Below, piece after piece: positions 9,639-20,580 of a stretch of 64,000 bases of DNA. The stretch spans positions 9,488,789 through 9,552,788 of the forward strand of contig OX243822.1 of the NCBI GenBank assembly GCA_945859605.1. The letters are read 5' to 3'. The stretch comes from Lumbricus rubellus (lineage: Eukaryota; Annelida; Clitellata; Crassiclitellata; Lumbricidae). Made by a program: the position numbers and the translations under genes. Every line of letters begins with the position of its first letter. The first letter of the stretch is position 1. The notes beneath the pieces are model-generated. The model did no database searches, had not been told where the DNA came from, and saw only the letters and a program-made list of their open reading frames with translations.

Positions 9639-12600
9639 TTAGGTCAATCCTCTACTTAAATAATCGGACATTACATTATTACATCCCTTAATGTAACGTA
9701 TTGTAAAACAATAATTTTTAAGGGCGAGGCTCCACCTCATGACTCTTGCATTCTTCATCCTCCCTTCTTTCATATACTGTAGTCCACAATGGTCAGTCTC
9801 GATCACAAACTCTCTTCCACACAAATATCGATCAAATCTACTGATTCCCCACATTATGGCTAAACATTCTCTTTCCTCAACTGAATATCGCATCTCTCTT
9901 TCCAACAATTTTCTACTCGCATATGCAATCGGGTGGTTTATTCCTTCATACTGCTGAATAAGAACACAACCTATCCCTTTTCCTGATGCATCTGTCTGTA
10001 TTATAAATTCTTTCTCCAAGTCTGGTAACCTAAGGATTGGTGTCTTAGCTAGTGCTTCTTTCAACTGCTTAAAACTTTCACCTAACTCTTGGTTCCATTC
10101 AATATTGTTAGGAGCTAACTTTTTAGTCAAGTCACTCAACGGTGCCATCAATTCTGCACAATGTGGAATAAACTTTCGATAGTAATTTATCGCTCCTAAA
10201 AAGCTTCTCACTTGCTTCTTCGTCTTAGGCTGTGGCATTTCCACAATCTTGTCAATAGATTCTCCCTTAGGGCTTATATCGTCGTTGTTCAATGTATGGC
10301 CTAGGAAATCTATCTTGCCATATCCTAGTGAACATTTCTTCGGTTTCAATGTCAAATGAGCTTTTCTCACTCTTGTGAAAAACTCTCTTAACGTCTTCAT
10401 GTGTTCGTTCCATCCTTTCGTATGAGCAAGAATATCGTCGACATAACTTTCTAGATTTTCAGTTCCATGTAATATTTTCCGTATCAAGCGATTATAACTG
10501 GATGCGCTATTGACTAGTCCAAATGGTAACACATTGAACTTATATAATCCGCTTGCACAGATGAATGTGGTTAAGTCTTTTGATTCTTCGCTCATTGGTA
10601 TCTGCCAATACCCTTTACAGAAATCGAACTTGCTATAGATTTTACTTCCACTGAGTTTATTGAAAATATCCTCATTCGACATCATCGGTTCTGGATCGAA
10701 TACTGTCACTTTGTTGAGTTGTTTATAATTACAGCAAAGTCTGTTACTTCCATCTGACTTTTTAACAACTACAAGCGGCGCTGCATACGCTGCTTCCGAT
10801 CTTTCTATAATTCCATTATCTAGCATCGTCTCTAATTCTTTGTTTATCTCCGCTTGAAGATGATATGGCGTTGGATAAGCTCGTAACCGAATTGGCTCAT
10901 CACTCGTCAGATGAATCTCATGCTTTACCATATCTGTCCTTCCTGGCTTATCACTGAATATGTCCTCATGTTCTCTCAGTAGTTCCCTTAATTCTCTTTT
11001 CTGTTTTTCCGTCAATTTAGGATTGATATCCACATCTTTGTAAGTCTCCGTTTGTTTACTTACATATAAGCTCAATATCTCTTCTTCTTCATCTTCACCA
11101 TCTTTACCATCATGTACTATCGCCGATATGTATGCTGACGTTTCTACATCATTACCTTCTCCATTTCTCTCGTAGTACTTCTTTAGTATATTGATGTGAT
11201 ATGTTTTGAGTTTTTCACCATCAATTTCCACCTTGTAATCATAATCTCCTATTTTGCCTCTGACCACAAATGGTCCTTGCCATTTTACAAGCATCTTATT
11301 GTTACAACTGGGTAACAGTAATAAAACTTTATCTCCTATCTTCAACTCTCTGTAACGTGCTTTCTTATCATAATACTTCTTGTTCTTTTCATTTGCTTTA
11401 TGTATGGCCTTCTGTGCCATATCACATGTTTCTTCTATTCTTTCTCTCAAATCGGTCATGTATGTATAAACATCTTTTACTTCATCTTCCACTTTCTCAT
11501 TTGTCCAGAGTTCCTTCAATATCTGTATTGGTCCTCTGCATGACCTTCCAAAAATTAATTCAAAGGGTGTGAACCCATGACTTTCGTGTACAGTGTCTCG
11601 TAACGCGAACAATAATGGTGCTAAGAACCTGTCCCATTCCTTGACCTGTTCTCCTATTAGCTTCCTCAACGTTGCTTTTATTGTTCCGTTAAGTCTCTCC
11701 ACACATCCATTTCCCATAGCATGGTAAGGACTAGTGAAAGTGTGCTTGATCAACAACATCTTGTTAACATCAGCCATCAGTTCTGAAGTGAATTGGCTCC
11801 CTCTGTCAGTATGGATTTTCTGAGGAACACCCATGCGACAATAAAAATTGAACAAGGCTTCCGCCACCTCCTCTGTAGTTATTCCTTTCAGTGGAATCGC
11901 TTCTGGGTATCTGGTACTCAAATCCACTATCGTTAATATATAGCGATAACCTCTTGATGACATAGGTTCTATCACTCCGATAATGTCTACACAGACATGT
12001 TTGAATGGTACATCCAGTACCGGAAGATGTCCCATCGGTGCTCTGTGGCTCACCTTTTTATCCACCGACTTTTGGCATACATCACAACTCAGGACATACC
12101 TTTTAATTTCTTGTCCTATCGATGGCCAATAAAATTCATTCACAATTTTATCATGGGTCTTCTTCATACCCAAATGTGCTGACAATAGCGAGTTATGGGC
12201 CACGGCTAACACTTTATTTCTAAGTTCCTTCGGGACCATTAACTGCCATTTCGCATCATCTTTCGATATTTCTTTGAACCTTCTATACAATAATCCGTTC
12301 TTTTTCACATAAAGAACTTTTTCTGTTACACTGTCATCACCACTCCAATCAATTGCTTTATCCCAAAACTTCTTCAAAGTCTCATCTTTGCTTTGTAACT
12401 CTTTAATTTCTTTTGTTGATACATTTAAATCCGGCATCTCAGTAACTTTCAACTGTTTGTATTTTGTTACTTTCTTTGATTCCGCTCTGGTTTCAACGGC
12501 TGCTGTCGTTTGACACACATCATCATTCTCTATGATGTCATCCGTTACATCATCATTTAATTCACTTGTGACTTCACTTGCAAAATGAACTTTCTTTTTG

Positions 12601-14498
12601 TCACTTTGTCCTTGTGACTCGACACTCAAAGATTTCTTAATTATCCCTTTATTCCCAATCTTTTCTAATCTCTCATCCTTATTCTCGGTATCATCTTTAT
12701 TATTCCGATCGCATTTAATCGTGTTATGTGTAGTTTCATTTACTACTAGATATTTTAATCCTTTGATCCGACCGATAACTACTGGTTTCGCCGGTTCCTC
12801 CATCACCATTGCTTCAACGTTCCCGGTAAAATACTCGCTTTCAACATTGATCCTTGCTATCGGAAAATTTCTCACTGTCCCATCGACTAATATGCATGGC
12901 GTTTCTTTTCCCGTGAAATCGCTATCGTCGACTAGTGACCTCTTAACAATGCACTTGCTTGACCCTGAGTCGTATAAACAACTAGTACTCACACCATTCA
13001 CTTTTGCTTGAAACTCATTTCTACTTTCCAAATCAGGATCACCATCTCCTTTTATTACCGTTACCATGGCACTCACCTCCATATGCACAGGTAATTCCAC
13101 GTCCTTCTTCTTCTCCTTACGTTCCTCTATTTCATCAAACTCACTCGGTCTCACGGTCTCTAGGTCTTGCATTACCCTGTGTTTACGCTTTTCACACATC
13201 TGCACCGCTGCTGCTGTATGTCTAACAACTCCCTTTTGTTTGTGAACGCAATCATACGCTCTGCGTCCGTTTCGGCTACACGCGAAGCAATTTGTCTTAT
13301 GCTCAGCCGCCTGTTCTCTTTCTCTACTAAATCCTCTATTCATACTTCCATTATGATTCGTCTCCCTGTTCTGTTTCATGTCTCCTCGTCCTCTATTTAT
13401 GTTTCCATTAAATCTCTCTCTTGATTTATCGTCGAACGGTTTCCCATTCGGCCTTTCGTTACTGAACTTCACTGGAGGCCTTAGATTACTTTCTGTGTAT
13501 TTATATCCGTGCGCCTCGATATAAGACTCGGCACAGTTCAAGGTGTCCTCTAGACTCATCTTGCCTCTTTCTTTGAGGAACATCTTAAGTTCATTGCTAC
13601 ACGTAAGGTAGAACTGATCTCTTAATAATAAGTTCTCCATTCCTTCGTAGGTTTTCTCGAATCCAGCTTGAAGTAGCCACTGCTGCATATATATCCTCAA
13701 TCTATGCACAAAATCTGTAGGTGTTTCACCTGACTCCATTTTACTCATCTTGAATTTGTTACGATATCCACCCTCTGTTAATTGAAACCTTTTTAACAGA
13801 TGTCTTTTCAAACACTCGTAATCTTGTGTCTCCTCAGATGACATTCTTTGATACACCTCTAACGCTTTTCCTTCAAGATGCTTGGCTAGCATCAGAGACC
13901 AATTTTCTGTTGCTATCTCGTATGCCGTGCATGTCCTTTCAAATCTTAATAAATATGCATCCAAGCAATCTTTATTCTCATTGAATACAGGGAACTTGAT
14001 ATCTTTCATTCCTCTGTTACGGTTATTGTTTCCTTGGTATGAACCATCGCCAACCATTGTGAATGTGGCTTCACCATTATTCTGATTATGTCTAGAATCA
14101 ATTTCTCTCATTCTTAATTCACATTCAAGCTTCTTGACCTCAAGATCCATTTCTCTCCTAGCTTGACATTCGGCCGCTTCACGAACTAATCTCGCATCAT
14201 TCGATTCTCGTTCCAGTCTGGCGTCATTCTCACGACTTTCCCGTTCAAGCCTAGCATCCGCTATTTTTGCTAACTCTAATTCTTGTACCCTGGCTGCTTG
14301 TGCCTCTTCTCGTGCTCTGGCTGCTTTAACTTCTGCAGCCGCGGCCTCATCTTTAAGCTTTCGATCTTCTCGTTCACGCAGTCTGTCGTCTCTTGCTTCC
14401 TGCTGTCTATCACGCACATACGTCTTCAACTCATCACCTTCCATTCCCATCTCTTTAGCGAGTTTAACCCACTGTTCATGTTCTCCAAATGACGACAT
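9639..14498 (-). CDS. Gag-Pol polyprotein of Gmr1-like retrotransposon
   Basis: 1619 aa, uninterrupted. Residues about 30-135 are a charged, probably coiled-coil N-terminus; about 165-335 is a Gag-like domain; 404-417 is a zinc-knuckle remnant (C404, C407, C417) with Arg where the His is expected. Protease active site is DSG at 510-512. Integrase has H768/H775/C805/C808 zinc residues, catalytic D838, D898 (HTDRGSQF) and E934 (D,D35E), and a GPY/F-like segment about 1069-1092. Reverse transcriptase covers about 1205-1400 with D1292 and YVDD 1352-1355. RNase H has D1503, E1541/E1544, D1569 and D1612. Gag and Pol share one frame with no frameshift or stop between them. It directs cDNA synthesis and integration of its own element. 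Confidence 0.96.
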   Translation of the reverse strand: MSSFGEHEQWVKLAKEMGMEGDELKTYVRDRQQEARDDRLREREDRKLKDEAAAAEVKAARAREEAQAARVQELELAKIADARLERESRENDARLERESNDARLVREAAECQARREMDLEVKKLECELRMREIDSRHNQNNGEATFTMVGDGSYQGNNNRNRGMKDIKFPVFNENKDCLDAYLLRFERTCTAYEIATENWSLMLAKHLEGKALEVYQRMSSEETQDYECLKRHLLKRFQLTEGGYRNKFKMSKMESGETPTDFVHRLRIYMQQWLLQAGFEKTYEGMENLLLRDQFYLTCSNELKMFLKERGKMSLEDTLNCAESYIEAHGYKYTESNLRPPVKFSNERPNGKPFDDKSRERFNGNINRGRGDMKQNRETNHNGSMNRGFSREREQAAEHKTNCFACSRNGRRAYDCVHKQKGVVRHTAAAVQMCEKRKHRVMQDLETVRPSEFDEIEERKEKKKDVELPVHMEVSAMVTVIKGDGDPDLESRNEFQAKVNGVSTSCLYDSGSSKCIVKRSLVDDSDFTGKETPCILVDGTVRNFPIARINVESEYFTGNVEAMVMEEPAKPVVIGRIKGLKYLVVNETTHNTIKCDRNNKDDTENKDERLEKIGNKGIIKKSLSVESQGQSDKKKVHFASEVTSELNDDVTDDIIENDDVCQTTAAVETRAESKKVTKYKQLKVTEMPDLNVSTKEIKELQSKDETLKKFWDKAIDWSGDDSVTEKVLYVKKNGLLYRRFKEISKDDAKWQLMVPKELRNKVLAVAHNSLLSAHLGMKKTHDKIVNEFYWPSIGQEIKRYVLSCDVCQKSVDKKVSHRAPMGHLPVLDVPFKHVCVDIIGVIEPMSSRGYRYILTIVDLSTRYPEAIPLKGITTEEVAEALFNFYCRMGVPQKIHTDRGSQFTSELMADVNKMLLIKHTFTSPYHAMGNGCVERLNGTIKATLRKLIGEQVKEWDRFLAPLLFALRDTVHESHGFTPFELIFGRSCRGPIQILKELWTNEKVEDEVKDVYTYMTDLRERIEETCDMAQKAIHKANEKNKKYYDKKARYRELKIGDKVLLLLPSCNNKMLVKWQGPFVVRGKIGDYDYKVEIDGEKLKTYHINILKKYYERNGEGNDVETSAYISAIVHDGKDGEDEEEEILSLYVSKQTETYKDVDINPKLTEKQKRELRELLREHEDIFSDKPGRTDMVKHEIHLTSDEPIRLRAYPTPYHLQAEINKELETMLDNGIIERSEAAYAAPLVVVKKSDGSNRLCCNYKQLNKVTVFDPEPMMSNEDIFNKLSGSKIYSKFDFCKGYWQIPMSEESKDLTTFICASGLYKFNVLPFGLVNSASSYNRLIRKILHGTENLESYVDDILAHTKGWNEHMKTLREFFTRVRKAHLTLKPKKCSLGYGKIDFLGHTLNNDDISPKGESIDKIVEMPQPKTKKQVRSFLGAINYYRKFIPHCAELMAPLSDLTKKLAPNNIEWNQELGESFKQLKEALAKTPILRLPDLEKEFIIQTDASGKGIGCVLIQQYEGINHPIAYASRKLLEREMRYSVEERECLAIMWGISRFDRYLCGREFVIETDHCGLQYMKEGRMKNARVMRWSLALKNYCFTIRYIKGCNNVMSDYLSRGLT

Positions 14499-14792
14499 GG
14501 TCTACTTACTTGTTTACTCAGTTAACAAGTATTTCCCAATAGCTTTCGCTATACAAGAATTAAATTCTTCAAAATATAATCTTAAACAAGATTAATAAAA
14601 TGTTCCCTCTTGAAATGCGTACTCTATGGTTACGCGAGGTTAAACAAATCGCATCGAGTAAACGCTTATCAATAAAGTCGTTCTTTCGCAATCGCAAAAG
14701 CGATAACTTTAAAACTATACATTTTCAATACTTGAGATTACTGTTCGTTGATATTTCGAGTGTTAGTTAAAAATCCAGTTTTAATATTCCGG

Positions 14793-14810
14793 AACGTAGG
14801 ACCCCATAGT
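14793..14810 (-). promoter_or_regulatory. putative primer-binding site
   Basis: Directly inside the 5' LTR the minus strand reads actaTGGGGTCCTACGTTCC. The TGG that would pair with a tRNA CCA end starts about four bases in. I could not assign the primer tRNA. Confidence 0.45.
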
Positions 14811-15816
14811 TGTCGTATCCCGTGTAAAAGGGCACTTTTTTATCCTAGTGGTTAATCGGTTGGGTTTAACTTACTCAAGAAATTCTTCCAAATTCAACAA
14901 ACTCCCAGTTCTTATGAAATATATATAATATAAAGTTATTCAATATCAATCAAATGCACAAACAAATAACAATCCTATTTACCTAGTGTGGCGAGTTACT
15001 TAGGAAATATTATATTTGCTCTTATCTGTCGAGTTGTATGAAACTCGAATGTCTTCGGCTCTCTCCGTCGTCCGATTCTTCGCAGTCAAGAATGTTGATC
15101 AGACGGTTGAATATGCAGTCATGGAAGTGACCACACCAAACGTCTTACTCGTATCTTGCCGTGAATCAGTTGCACACGAGATGAATCATCGCATTCACCT
15201 CACAGCTCTTCTCCAGTTGACCAAACGTCCTTCGTACTTCACACGCCGATCAGCTGTTCGCTAGCCGATTCAAATTACACGACTCTTCAGACTGTTGCCT
15301 AAGAGTTCGTCTTCTTCGCAAGTGTCTCACACTTCACACGATGATTATTATGCACTAACGCAAATTTCTCATTTAAATTGCGTTGCACTTAATGCACAAT
15401 ACTTTGAACTATCGGTTGATCGTCCGAACGGTTCAATTACCTTCGTCTCTACTCTGAAAATCACAACTTTGGATTGATCACCGCAGCGAAACAACCACCA
15501 TTTCCAGATATACCTGTAGAGAGTCAAAAACTTAACGTCCACTTCGCTGACGTCATTTTTAACTCGTCACGTCATTCGCTTCCAGTTTGCACCAATCACG
15601 AATAGGATTAGCGTCCTTTGTTGTCATGGTAATCTTGACCACTCGTTATTACGCTTAGCTGCAGTCATTGGTTTTATGTATTAATATCTTATATGTTGCC
15701 ACACATATTACCTAAACTCGCCAATTAAATTGCCTAGCTTAACTTCTACCTATAATTAATAATTATACATGCATAGCAAGTGTTTAATTTGATAATCATT
15801 TAATATAACCACGACA
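14811..15816 (-). repeat. 5' LTR of the Gmr1-like element
   Basis: 1006 bp, same ends and apparently same sequence as 8470-9475; followed by target duplication ATGCG at 15817-15821. Confidence 0.95.
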
Positions 15817-15821
15817 ATGCG

Positions 15822-15960
15822 TTACAACGAATACTTCGGTCTGGATGTTCAGATTGGCTTCGTTGTGCGCGTGCGTCCGCGATGCGATTCTTCAGTTGTA
15901 CGTTGAAGTACACCATTGGGAGACGACGCGTAATAGCTGACAACACCTACACCGCATCGA
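15822..15960. other. host DNA flanking the retrotransposon, nothing recognised
   Basis: Continuation of the host sequence split by the insertion. No domain recognised in any frame. Confidence 0.35.
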
Positions 15961-16345
15961 CAATTTCTAAGAAGAAGGAGAAAAGAAGGGAAGGAGGAGA
16001 GGGAGAAGAATAAAAAGATTGGGAGTGGGAGAGGAAGGTAAAGGGGAGAAGGATAGAGACGAGAAGGAGAAGAAGAAAAGGAGGAGAGGGAGAAGAATAA
16101 GAAGAATGAGAGCGGGGATGGGAGTGGGAGAGGGAGAGGGAATGGAAAGTAAGAGGAAGAAGATAGAGGTGGAGGGGTCAGAGACGAGAAGGAGAGGAAG
16201 ATGACAAAGAAGCGGAGGAGAAAGAAACACCGGAGACAAAAGAAAAGGCAGAAGAAGATGTAGAGGAATAAAAAAAAACGAAGAGGAGGAGGAAGAAGAG
16301 GAGAAGGTGTAAGCGGAGTTGGCCAAGTGCATGAACTAAAAGAAA
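15961..16345. repeat. purine-rich (GA/GGA) tract
   Basis: Strand-asymmetric AG-rich sequence (gaagaaggagaaaagaagg...). Ser/Leu/Phe-rich minus-strand frames and Glu/Lys/Arg-rich plus-strand frames are artefacts of it. Confidence 0.85.
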
Positions 16346-16435
16346 AAGACAAAAGACAAAAAGGAAAGACGGAAAGTTGGAAGACCAGGAGTGTGGCATC
16401 CGTCAGAGTAGGAGAGGAGGTAGTCAGAAGACAGC

Positions 16436-16651
16436 GACGACGACGACGACGACGACGATGATGATGATGATTACGATGACGTTGACGATGATGATGACGA
16501 TGACGTTGACGATGACGATGGCCATGACAGATGATGATGGTGGTGGTGATGATGATGATGACGACGACGATGATGGTTGATGATTATGATGATGATGGAT
16601 GATGGTGATGGTGATGATGATGACGATGATGATGATGATGATGATGATGAA
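16436..16651. repeat. (GAC/GAT)n trinucleotide microsatellite
   Basis: Mixed ACG, ATG and GATGAC tandem units, similar to the tract at 56021-56310. Confidence 0.9.
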
Positions 16652-17460
16652 AATAATAAGAAAGATACCGAAAAACCGCAATGAACCTATAGGTTATGAA
16701 ACTTTCCGGTTAAAACATACGTTGTCAAATAAAGGAAAAGGCCACGTATGTGAGCTCACGCACACTTGTAGAACATACCCGACGACATCCTTATATTCAC
16801 GGTTGATTACCGGAACCAATTTGGTTATGGTTAGTTATTCGGGACTCTGAAAAAAAGTACACCCAGTGTTTGATATGATAAACCACTGAGAAATCATGGG
16901 AAGCAGTTCTGAGATATACCCGGGCACATGTCAAGTCTCTGAAAACACTTGGAGTGGCTTCAGAGATCCCCATTAGTAATAGGATCAGGCCACTTAGTCT
17001 ATTTACGGAGTTTTTTTTCACCCACCCGGTAAAATGAGATGCTAGTATTTACGCAGCGATACTCGCTTTCAATGCTTACTTAACAGATGTCGCGTCAACA
17101 GCTTTACTCCTTGCTGCAATAAAACACACGAGAATCTCCAACCTGCGACGAGACGATTCAGCCGCTGACATCCGGGGATAATCCGGTTATTGTTGCATCA
17201 GAGGCACCAGCCAGCATCCCTCGCCACCCGCCTCTCACTGCGCCTTCCACGCAACTCCTCACGTCCGCCCACGACTCTGTCGCATCGCGCCACTACAACC
17301 GACCCGTCGAGTCGACGTCTAACAAAAGAAAGGCAGTCGGCAAATCTCCCTATACTCATCCGTAGACAGACACTATACACGCAGGCTTCAACGCCCGACG
17401 GTCGTAAATCCCAGGCGCATCAACCAGTCAGCCAGGCAGGCTTTGGAAAGTTCCGAGTGT
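16652..17460. other. intergenic DNA with one long unrecognised frame
   Basis: A plus-strand reading near 17145-17360 is open and moderately coding-like but matches no family I know. Nothing firm can be annotated. Confidence 0.3.
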
Positions 17461-17733
17461 GACCGCTCCGCTACATCATACCCTCCTTTTGTAAAAGCTC
17501 CGCTCCGCTACAAAGTCTCCCTCCTTTTGTAAAATCTCCGCTCCGCTACAACGTCCCCTCCTTTTGTAAAATCTCCGCTCCGCTACAAAGTCCCCTACCT
17601 TTTGTAAAATCTCCGCTCCGCTACAACGTCCCCTCGTTTTGTAAAATCTCGGCTCCGCTACAAAGTCCCCTCCTTTTGTAAAATAATCTCCGCTCTGCTA
17701 CAACGTCTCTCTCGTTTTGTAAAATCTCCGCAG
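17461..17733. repeat. minisatellite, about 38-bp CTCCGCTCCGCTACAA unit
   Basis: About seven units of ctccgctccgctacaa-(a/c)gtcccctccttttgtaaaat, alternating aaagtc and aacgtc variants, suggesting a two-unit higher-order period. Confidence 0.9.
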
Positions 17734-18060
17734 GTCCGAACCGACGATTGTGTAGAAACCGTAAAACAGCAATAAAGGTCTTTATCGTCGGCGCGTCGAT
17801 GAATAGGCCTCAACGAGCGCGTATCTTGTCCGTGTAAGCGACGGCGAACGAGGCCGCGTCGTCGACGGACGGAAGAGAGAGCGAGTAGCAACAAGCGCCG
17901 TTTGAAGGGCACTGAATTTGTCCGAAGGGCTGGGGAGATACTGCCGTGGGCGGCGGTGGTGAGAGGCCTGTTCACGCGGTCGTTCAGCAGACGGGGATGT
18001 TAATACTTCTCGGGAAGGGTAGGCGAATGCGTAAAAATAACTCCGCCACTGTTTGCACTC
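17734..18060. other. GC-rich unique DNA, nothing recognised
   Basis: Contains several CpG-rich stretches (17780-17970) and a 105-aa minus-strand frame without known motifs. Confidence 0.3.
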
Positions 18061-18061
18061 T

Positions 18062-18112
18062 ATAACAGTGCCAGTTCAAAGTCTAGCTAAAGGAGGAGGG
18101 CGACACTAATCA
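18062..18112 (+). repeat. dispersed GTGCCAGT...GGAGGAGGGCG repeat
   Basis: acagtgccagttcaaagtctag then aaaggaggagggcgacac. Same phrase at 22600, 31888, 32522 and (minus) 46540. Resembles the conserved 3' region of some non-LTR retrotransposons; that identity is inference. Confidence 0.7.
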
Positions 18113-18151
18113 TGTCAATTGTAATATTATATAAATCTACTCTTGTCCACA

Positions 18152-18532
18152 CATGGGCGGCGTTTAGTTTCCATTTTTGGGGATCGGGGCTAAAAAGCTT
18201 GGAGTTTGGTTGTATGGTGGAGACAGTCCAGATCGAGCGGCGAAAGAGAATTTTTTTCTCGGCCAAAAAGTCGATGATCTTTTTTAGTCATCGAGTTGAA
18301 AAATCATACTTTTTCCGGACAAAAAAGTTTATGACCTTTTTCAGTCGTCGACTTGAAATCTCGTCGTAAAACCATACTATTTTTCCGGACAAAACGTTTA
18401 TGACTTTTTTAGTTATTTGATTCAAGTTTCATTCGTGAAAATTTTTGGGGAGGGGGGACTAACCCAAGAAAAATATACCATTTTCATGGTGACAAACCTG
18501 AATCTGGGCTTTCTTGATGAACTCCGCCCATG
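18152..18532. mobile_element. MITE, CATGGGCGG termini, 8-bp TSD
   Basis: Termini CATGGGCGGCGTTTAG / ...GAACTCCGCCCATG; flanks TGTCCACA (18144-18151) and TGTTCACA (18533-18540), 7 of 8 identical. Interior repeats the gatgaccttttttagtcatcg motif three times. Same family as 43158-43326. Confidence 0.8.
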
Positions 18533-18981
18533 TGTTCACAAACAGGTGGAAAAGCCAATAAGCGAGCATAACCCGCTTACGAGATTATCACAGAAACCCA
18601 AAATTTTAGTAAGTTCAAGACGATGGCCCATTATTTTCGGAATCTAATATCGACCAAATAGGGCAATTTTAAGGCTAGAGAAGAACATGCATGGAGTGAT
18701 CCCTGGGCACCAGGAGAAGTAGCCTACCACAGGAAGCCCATTCCAGGTGACAAGAATAGCGACCGAGAGAGCACGGCGCTGCGAACTCGTGTTCGTGGAT
18801 TTCTATCAACAGCAGCTGCCGACGTTCTCGCGTCCTGCCACTAAAAGCAATTGAATTACCACTCGATCTAACTGCTCTGGAGCACATGCAGCTCATCAGG
18901 TACTCCTGTATAGGCCTACATAGTCTCAAGCAAATTTTCTGCCCTTCCTCGGCCTTCTTTGGTATACCGATGACCAGGGAG
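18533..18981. other. intergenic DNA, nothing recognised
   Basis: No gene or clear repeat apart from the small element that follows. Confidence 0.3.
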
Positions 18982-19052
18982 CAGTGCTAAAAGTGTACAA
19001 AAATAAGTGCCAGGACGCCGTCCATGATCGTCCTGCCACACTTTAAGACCTG
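18982..19052. mobile_element. small hAT-like MITE (CAGTGCTAAAAGTGT family)
   Basis: Starts CAGTGCTAAAAGTGT, ends with the complement of CAGGTCTTAAAGTGT; flanked by near-identical CCAGGGAG / CCAGGGGA. A shorter relative of 41726-41875, sharing the segment aagtgccaggacgccgtcc. Confidence 0.65.
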
Positions 19053-19439
19053 CCAGGGGAGTGCATAATTATAATATGGTCTTGAAGGTTGTGTGTGTGT
19101 GGGGGGGGGGGGAGAATAGGGCATCACCTGGCTTCAATTGTAGGCTATATACGCAGCGCTGAAAAATTTCCGATAATCACAAGCACTGCGCAGCATAACA
19201 CCTGAAAGCATCAGCTGGATGACCGTCTGCAGTATATCGTGCAATGGTCGTCTGCACGATCATCACACGCATACATGTGGAGAGTCATCTGTTCTTCAGA
19301 GTAGGAACCTAAAAATTGCACTCCTATAATAGTAGACGACTCAACCCATATGCAGCTGGTGTATACACGCGGTTATCAGCCAGATAGCTTGGAGCGCAAT
19401 GTTATAGAGACCTGCTATGCAGCATCGAAAGCCACACAC

Positions 19440-19580
19440 ACGTGACACACGCACACACACACACACACACACACACTTACGGACACACACAAACACAAAC
19501 ACGCCTATACACACAAATTCACGCACGCACAGCTCACTAACGCGCCAGCATACACATACATGCACACGCGCACACACAGG
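19440..19580. repeat. (CA)n microsatellite, interrupted
   Basis: Runs of CACACA with ACGC interruptions. Confidence 0.9.
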
Positions 19581-19956
19581 TAAAAAAAGTGCTGAAGCCG
19601 TTTAAATGTGTATAATACATTCATGATTCATAAATAAGCTTATCTGTAGTTAGATCTACATAGTTATTAGGCCTCGATACACATTTAGACTACGTATCAA
19701 TCGCGGTCGAGTGCACGGTGTTTTAATACACGATTTTGAATAATAATTAATATATAAAACGTCACCAAGTAGATCTGCAAATAATTTTTTTTACAATGTA
19801 GGCTATATAAATATACAAATACGGTAAGCTATCCGTTTGCTCTAAATTGCCCCAACGTTGCTTGTGGTTGCGTAGGCAGAGCTCTTTGAGGAACTATAAT
19901 TATAGGCGCTATGTAATAGCCTAGCAAGCATAGGCCTATATATAATTTTATATATA
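19581..19956. other. AT-rich intergenic DNA, nothing recognised
   Basis: No coding signal; several taggcct palindromic words. Confidence 0.3.
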
Positions 19957-20578
19957 CACGGTGAACGGAAAAAACCGAACCTCTTCTATTGCTACGATAA
20001 TTTGTGTAATAATTCGCATATTTTAATAAAATTTGGAGAAAATTCAGCTAAAAGGACAAGAATCAGATAACTATCATTTGTTAGTTATAATGTGTGTTCA
20101 AAATATCCTCCTTCAGCCTCAAAACACGCACATAGACGCGCTCGGCACTGACTAGTTGCAGAACCAATTACAGCTTGATCAGATTCGCCCCGTTCCGATA
20201 TCATACGCTGACGCAGTTCTCCGACATCACGTACCTTTTCTTGTAAACTTTTTCTTGCATCACAGACTAGATTTTATAGTCCATGGGTTTAGGCTATTTG
20301 AAATGAATCAAGTTTGCAGGATAGCGCATCAGCAACTGCCTTGATCGCTCAAGCCATGCGGCCCATGCCTGCTTGTTGACCTCCGTTAGTCCAGTCGCTA
20401 TGCGCTCCTTGAAACATGTTAAATGACTTCAAGTTTTGGCTGGAATGGCGTACAATTATAAAAACTAGTTAAGTTTATAGTTGGGAATAAAATAGTTCTA
20501 TTCTCAATAATATTTGTACATGTTTGGTGTTAATTTCTTTATTTATTGTAGAGGTTCGGTTTTTTTCCGTTCACCGTG
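19957..20578. mobile_element. Tc1/mariner-type element, internally deleted
   Basis: Terminal inverted repeats CACGGTGAACGGAAAAAACC / complement (with one extra A), TA duplications at 19955-19956 and 20579-20580. It keeps the C-terminal part of a transposase on the minus strand. Confidence 0.85.
20105..20400 (-). pseudogene. mariner-type transposase C-terminal remnant
   Basis: Minus-strand translation contains PKPMDYKI, SVMQEKVYKK, VRDVGELRQRM and a terminal CACFEAEGGYFEHTL then stop, the typical end of a mariner-type transposase. Stops and frameshifts are present, and the first two catalytic Asp regions are missing. Confidence 0.75.
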
Positions 20579-20580
20579 TA

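Larger units (their letters stand above)
8470..15816 (-). mobile_element. complete Gmr1-like Ty3/gypsy LTR retrotransposon
   Basis: 7347-bp element in minus orientation: 5' LTR 14811-15816, internal region 9476-14810, 3' LTR 8470-9475. Both LTRs start TGTCG and end CGACA. Exact 5-bp target duplication ATGCG at 8465-8469 and 15817-15821. The single Gag-Pol frame carries protease, integrase, reverse transcriptase and RNase H in that order, i.e. integrase before RT, the arrangement described for Gmr1 elements. All catalytic residues are visible and no LTR difference was noticed by eye, pointing to a recent insertion. Confidence 0.95.

Noticed and set aside
17190..17462. 90-aa frame and overlapping readings as an exon
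   Set aside because: Looks moderately coding in composition but has no family resemblance and no splice context I could trust.
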